The position numbers and the translations under genes are program-made. A stretch of 20,301 nucleotides of DNA, taken from Acidilobaceae archaeon (GTDB lineage Archaea; Thermoproteota; Thermoprotei_A; Sulfolobales; Acidilobaceae). Positions within the stretch are counted from its first letter, which is position 1; each line of letters begins with the position of its first letter. The stretch lies in assembly GCA_027039295.1 (NCBI GenBank), contig JALWEW010000147.1, positions 1 to 20,301 of the forward strand, given 5' to 3'. This document shows positions 17,711-20,301 of this stretch, piece after piece. The notes beneath the pieces are model-generated. The model saw only the letters and a program-made list of their open reading frames with translations, had not been told where the DNA came from and did not search any database.

Positions 17711-20301
17711 CTAGCCCGAGGCTTGCTTGGCGCTCCTTACATACTCTATCGCCCTATCAATATCCACGGGCTTCCCATGGTATGAGAGCATAGGATCAGT
17801 ACCGTCCTCGCCGTATTTGAACTGTACTATGTTGCCGTAGGCGTCCCTGACCGTGCCATCGTTTGCCACGACTAGGTCTTGGAGCGCGTTTATGAGCCTC
17901 CTCTGCATGTAGCCGCTTTGACTGGTCTTCACGGCTGTATCCACCAGACCCTCTCTGCCGCCAGCCGCGTGGAAGAATACCTCGGTAGGTCTCAGGCCGT
18001 CGCGGAAGTTGCCCCTCACGAAGCCCCTGGCCTCCGGGCTTAGATCGCCTGGCCTGAAGTGTGGCAGCGTCCTCGTGCGGAACCCTCTCGAGATCCTCTT
18101 ACCCCTGACCGTCTGCTGGCCCAGTGAGGCGGCCATCTGGGTTATGTTGACATCGCTGCCCCTAGCGCCAGTCTTAGCCATAATGAATACGTCGTTGAAC
18201 GGGTCTAGGTATGATATCGCTATCCTCCCAGCCTCGTCCCTAGCGTTGCTCAGGACCTCTATTATCTTGAGTTCGAGGCTCTCCTCGAGGCTCCTGCCGG
18301 GTATCGGCTCTAGCGTGCCCCTCCTATACTCCTCGATGAGTTCGAGTACCTTCTCCCTAGCCCTGTCTAGGACCTCCTTTATCTTCTCCTTCGCCTCCTC
18401 GGGTATCTCGAGGTCACCTAGAGATATCGAGAGGCCCCTCAGCTCCAGCATCCTGATAAACATCCTGAACACCCTGTCTAGGAAGTCCCTGGCCCTCTCG
18501 TGACCGTACTCCAGTGCGAGCATGTGCAGTATGTTCTCTGGCTCCTCAGCTCCAATGGCCTTCTTGTCCAGCACGCCCTCAAGCAGCTTGCCGAACCTAA
18601 CAACGACGAAGGAGTCGTGGAAGCATTCTATGCTATCACATGATAGGTCTCCCGCGTTTATCTTAGCCCTACCCTTGAAGTGGAAGTCCTCGGGTAGGAA
18701 AAGGCTTACGAGCTGCTTGCCCGTCCACAAGGGCCTGGGCTTTAAGATCGCAGGCTCTGGCAGCTCGCCCCTGTAGCCAGCTATTGCGAGTAGCCTCGAG
18801 ACCTCCTCCTTAGTGAATACCCTCGTCTTGACCGTTAACAGGTAAGCACCGCTAACGTAGTCCTGGCGGCCGCCTATTATTGGGCCTCCATACCTCGGCG
18901 TGAGTATATGCTTCTGCACAAGCAATAGCTCGCGGGCCTCCGCTATGGCCTCGGGGCTCCTGGGTACGTGGAGGTTCATCTCGTCCCCATCGAAGTCAGC
19001 GTTGTACGGCGGGCACACTAGCAGGTTCAGGCGGAACGTCTTGCCCGGCATCACCCTTACGATGTGGCCTAGTATCGACATCCTATGAAGGCTGGGCTGC
19101 CTGTTAAAGAGCACAATATCGCCGTTCATGAGGTGCCTCTCCACTATATCGCCGGGCTCCAGGCTCTCCGCGACCTGCTTCAGGTTCTGCCTGAACCTGA
19201 GATCCAGCTTGATGCCCTCCCGAGCCTTGTAGACGTGCACTGCCCCCGGCCACTTGTTGGGGCCGTTTAGGACCAGCCTGCGGGCGAACTCGATGTTCTC
19301 GGGAGTGACCATTATGGGCACTGTGAGCGTCATCGCGACCTCATACGGCACACCGACCTCATTAATACTGATGTAGGGGTCAGGCGAGATCACGGTTCTA
19401 GCGGAGAAGTTCACCCTCTTACCGGAGAGATTGCCGCGGAAGCGGCCCTCCTTGCCACGGAGCCTCTGGGCGAGCGTCTTGAGAGGCCTCCTCCTCTTAT
19501 GGACTAACTGCAGCATGTTGGGGAGCTCATTGTCTATGTAAGCCGCTACAGCGTTCTGGAGTAGCTCCCACTGCTGCTCTATTATGGACTCCGGGCTGTT
19601 CTGGACAAGGCTCTTCTTGAGCCTCTCGTTTATCCTCACTATCTCAGATAACGCGTGCGTGAGGTCATCCTCAGCCCTCTGCGCCGTCTCGAGGACTATG
19701 GAGGGCCTCACCGAGACCGGCGGTACTGGAAGCACTGTTAGGACCATCCACTCGGGCCTGGCCCTCTTAGGGTTAACCCCGAGGAGTTCGGCGTCCTCGT
19801 CCGGTATTCTCTCGAGCCTCTCCCTGATCTCTATTGGCGTGAGCCTAACCGAGCCCTCGGGCCTCTCCTCATAGAAGTAGTAGGGCCTCGTGAACCTGAT
19901 CCTGTACTGCCTGGCCCCGCAGTGGGGGCACTCCATCCGGGAGGCGGCCTCCCTCTCTATCTCCTTCACCAGGTTATCGGCGAGCTTGGGCCAGCGGTCC
20001 CTGAGCCTCCTGAGTATTGCGAGGAGGTACTTCGCCCTCTCCGGCGGGATCTTCACACGACCACAGGCCCTGCACGTGGCCTGGAGGAGCGAGGCTATCT
20101 TGGGGGCGAAGCCCGGGTGCACCACGGGGCGCGCGAGGTCTATCCTCCCAAAGTGGCCTGGGCACTCCAGCCTGGTGTTACCGCATACGGGGCACCGCTC
20201 GCCGCCCTCGATTGCACCGAAGGCAGGGTCCCTCAGGCCTCCCTGGATCGGCGTGCCATCGGGAGCGTAGAGTTCTGGCGTGATGACTGTGACTCTCGAC
20301 A
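17711..20301 (-). CDS. rpoA1: DNA-directed RNA polymerase subunit A' (RpoA1), N-terminus off the window
   Basis: Largest RNA polymerase fragment, 862 residues visible; only roughly 15-25 N-terminal residues appear to be missing. The frame runs to the right edge without a stop. The first visible part holds the zinc-binding CPVCGNTRLECPGHFG, then CRACGR and CPHCGARQYR. The catalytic magnesium motif NADFDGD is at 18983-19003, preceded by FNRQPSLHRMSILGH. The switch/lid region GKEGRFRGNLSGKRVNFSAR and the bridge helix GREGLVDTAVKTSQSGYMQ are intact, and the C-terminus (IEYVRSAKQASG) is where A' normally ends. The in-frame GTG at 20125 is internal, not a start. It is the upstream gene of the rpoA1-rpoA2-rpl30e-nusA unit; rpoB and rpoH would be expected further right. 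Confidence 0.98.
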   Translation of the reverse strand, partial: SRVTVITPELYAPDGTPIQGGLRDPAFGAIEGGERCPVCGNTRLECPGHFGRIDLARPVVHPGFAPKIASLLQATCRACGRVKIPPERAKYLLAILRRLRDRWPKLADNLVKEIEREAASRMECPHCGARQYRIRFTRPYYFYEERPEGSVRLTPIEIRERLERIPDEDAELLGVNPKRARPEWMVLTVLPVPPVSVRPSIVLETAQRAEDDLTHALSEIVRINERLKKSLVQNSPESIIEQQWELLQNAVAAYIDNELPNMLQLVHKRRRPLKTLAQRLRGKEGRFRGNLSGKRVNFSARTVISPDPYISINEVGVPYEVAMTLTVPIMVTPENIEFARRLVLNGPNKWPGAVHVYKAREGIKLDLRFRQNLKQVAESLEPGDIVERHLMNGDIVLFNRQPSLHRMSILGHIVRVMPGKTFRLNLLVCPPYNADFDGDEMNLHVPRSPEAIAEARELLLVQKHILTPRYGGPIIGGRQDYVSGAYLLTVKTRVFTKEEVSRLLAIAGYRGELPEPAILKPRPLWTGKQLVSLFLPEDFHFKGRAKINAGDLSCDSIECFHDSFVVVRFGKLLEGVLDKKAIGAEEPENILHMLALEYGHERARDFLDRVFRMFIRMLELRGLSISLGDLEIPEEAKEKIKEVLDRAREKVLELIEEYRRGTLEPIPGRSLEESLELKIIEVLSNARDEAGRIAISYLDPFNDVFIMAKTGARGSDVNITQMAASLGQQTVRGKRISRGFRTRTLPHFRPGDLSPEARGFVRGNFRDGLRPTEVFFHAAGGREGLVDTAVKTSQSGYMQRRLINALQDLVVANDGTVRDAYGNIVQFKYGEDGTDPMLSYHGKPVDIDRAIEYVRSAKQASG

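Noticed and set aside
19974..20165. GTG at 20125 as the start of rpoA1
   Set aside because: The conserved zinc-binding N-terminus CPVCGN...CPGHFG is encoded in frame upstream and the frame stays open to the window edge.

Overview
The window looks like a chromosomal segment of a GC-rich hyperthermophilic crenarchaeon (Thermoproteota), most likely in or near the Desulfurococcales. The signs are the split RNA polymerase genes rpoA1/rpoA2, archaeal NusA, eL30-like protein, aEF-1A, archaeal NAC, archaeal-type GAPDH and PGK, TTTATA-like promoters about 25-30 bp upstream of starts, many GTG and TTG starts, GGTG-type ribosome binding sites, very tight spacing and an intron-containing tRNA. The EF-1A sequence resembles the Aeropyrum type from memory; the genus cannot be fixed here.

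Layout, left to right. 1-2240 (minus): start of a phosphate uptake operon, pstS-pstC-pstA, with pstA cut by the window edge. 2422-2533 (minus): tRNA-Pro(CGG) with a short intron upstream of the anticodon and an encoded CCA. 2640-3410 (plus): a helix-turn-helix regulator, convergent with NAC (minus). NAC is divergent from a small orphan gene (plus), which is followed by a well-formed C/D box sRNA candidate at 4162-4241 and a second 97-aa orphan protein. 4599-6590 (minus): a zinc-ribbon/GNAT/ABC-ATPase fusion, divergent from a DHDPS-family aldolase (plus), which converges on a LysN/Aro8-type aminotransferase (minus). 8921-11204 (minus): pgk-gap pair with overlapping genes, divergent from a metallo-beta-lactamase-fold hydrolase (plus).

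11977-20301 (minus): tRNA-Ser(GGA) and the classic archaeal transcription/translation cluster, read right to left as rpoA1-rpoA2-rpl30e-nusA-rps12-rps7-tef1-rps10-tRNA-Ser. It is interrupted between rps12 and rps7 by a DUF151 (bifunctional nuclease family) gene on the opposite strand. rps12, rps7, tef1 and rps10 each have a TATA-like element immediately upstream, so the cluster seems to have become several transcription units.

The best leads for something undescribed are: (1) the C/D sRNA, whose D' guide can pair over 13 positions (one G-U) with the pre-tRNA-Pro exon-intron junction 1.7 kb away; (2) the ZnR-GNAT-ABC fusion protein; (3) rps7, which has no ATG, GTG or TTG in its conserved N-terminal region and appears to start at CTG; (4) single, nearly symmetrical TATA elements placed between divergent gene pairs. 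I see no CRISPR array, transposon or prophage.
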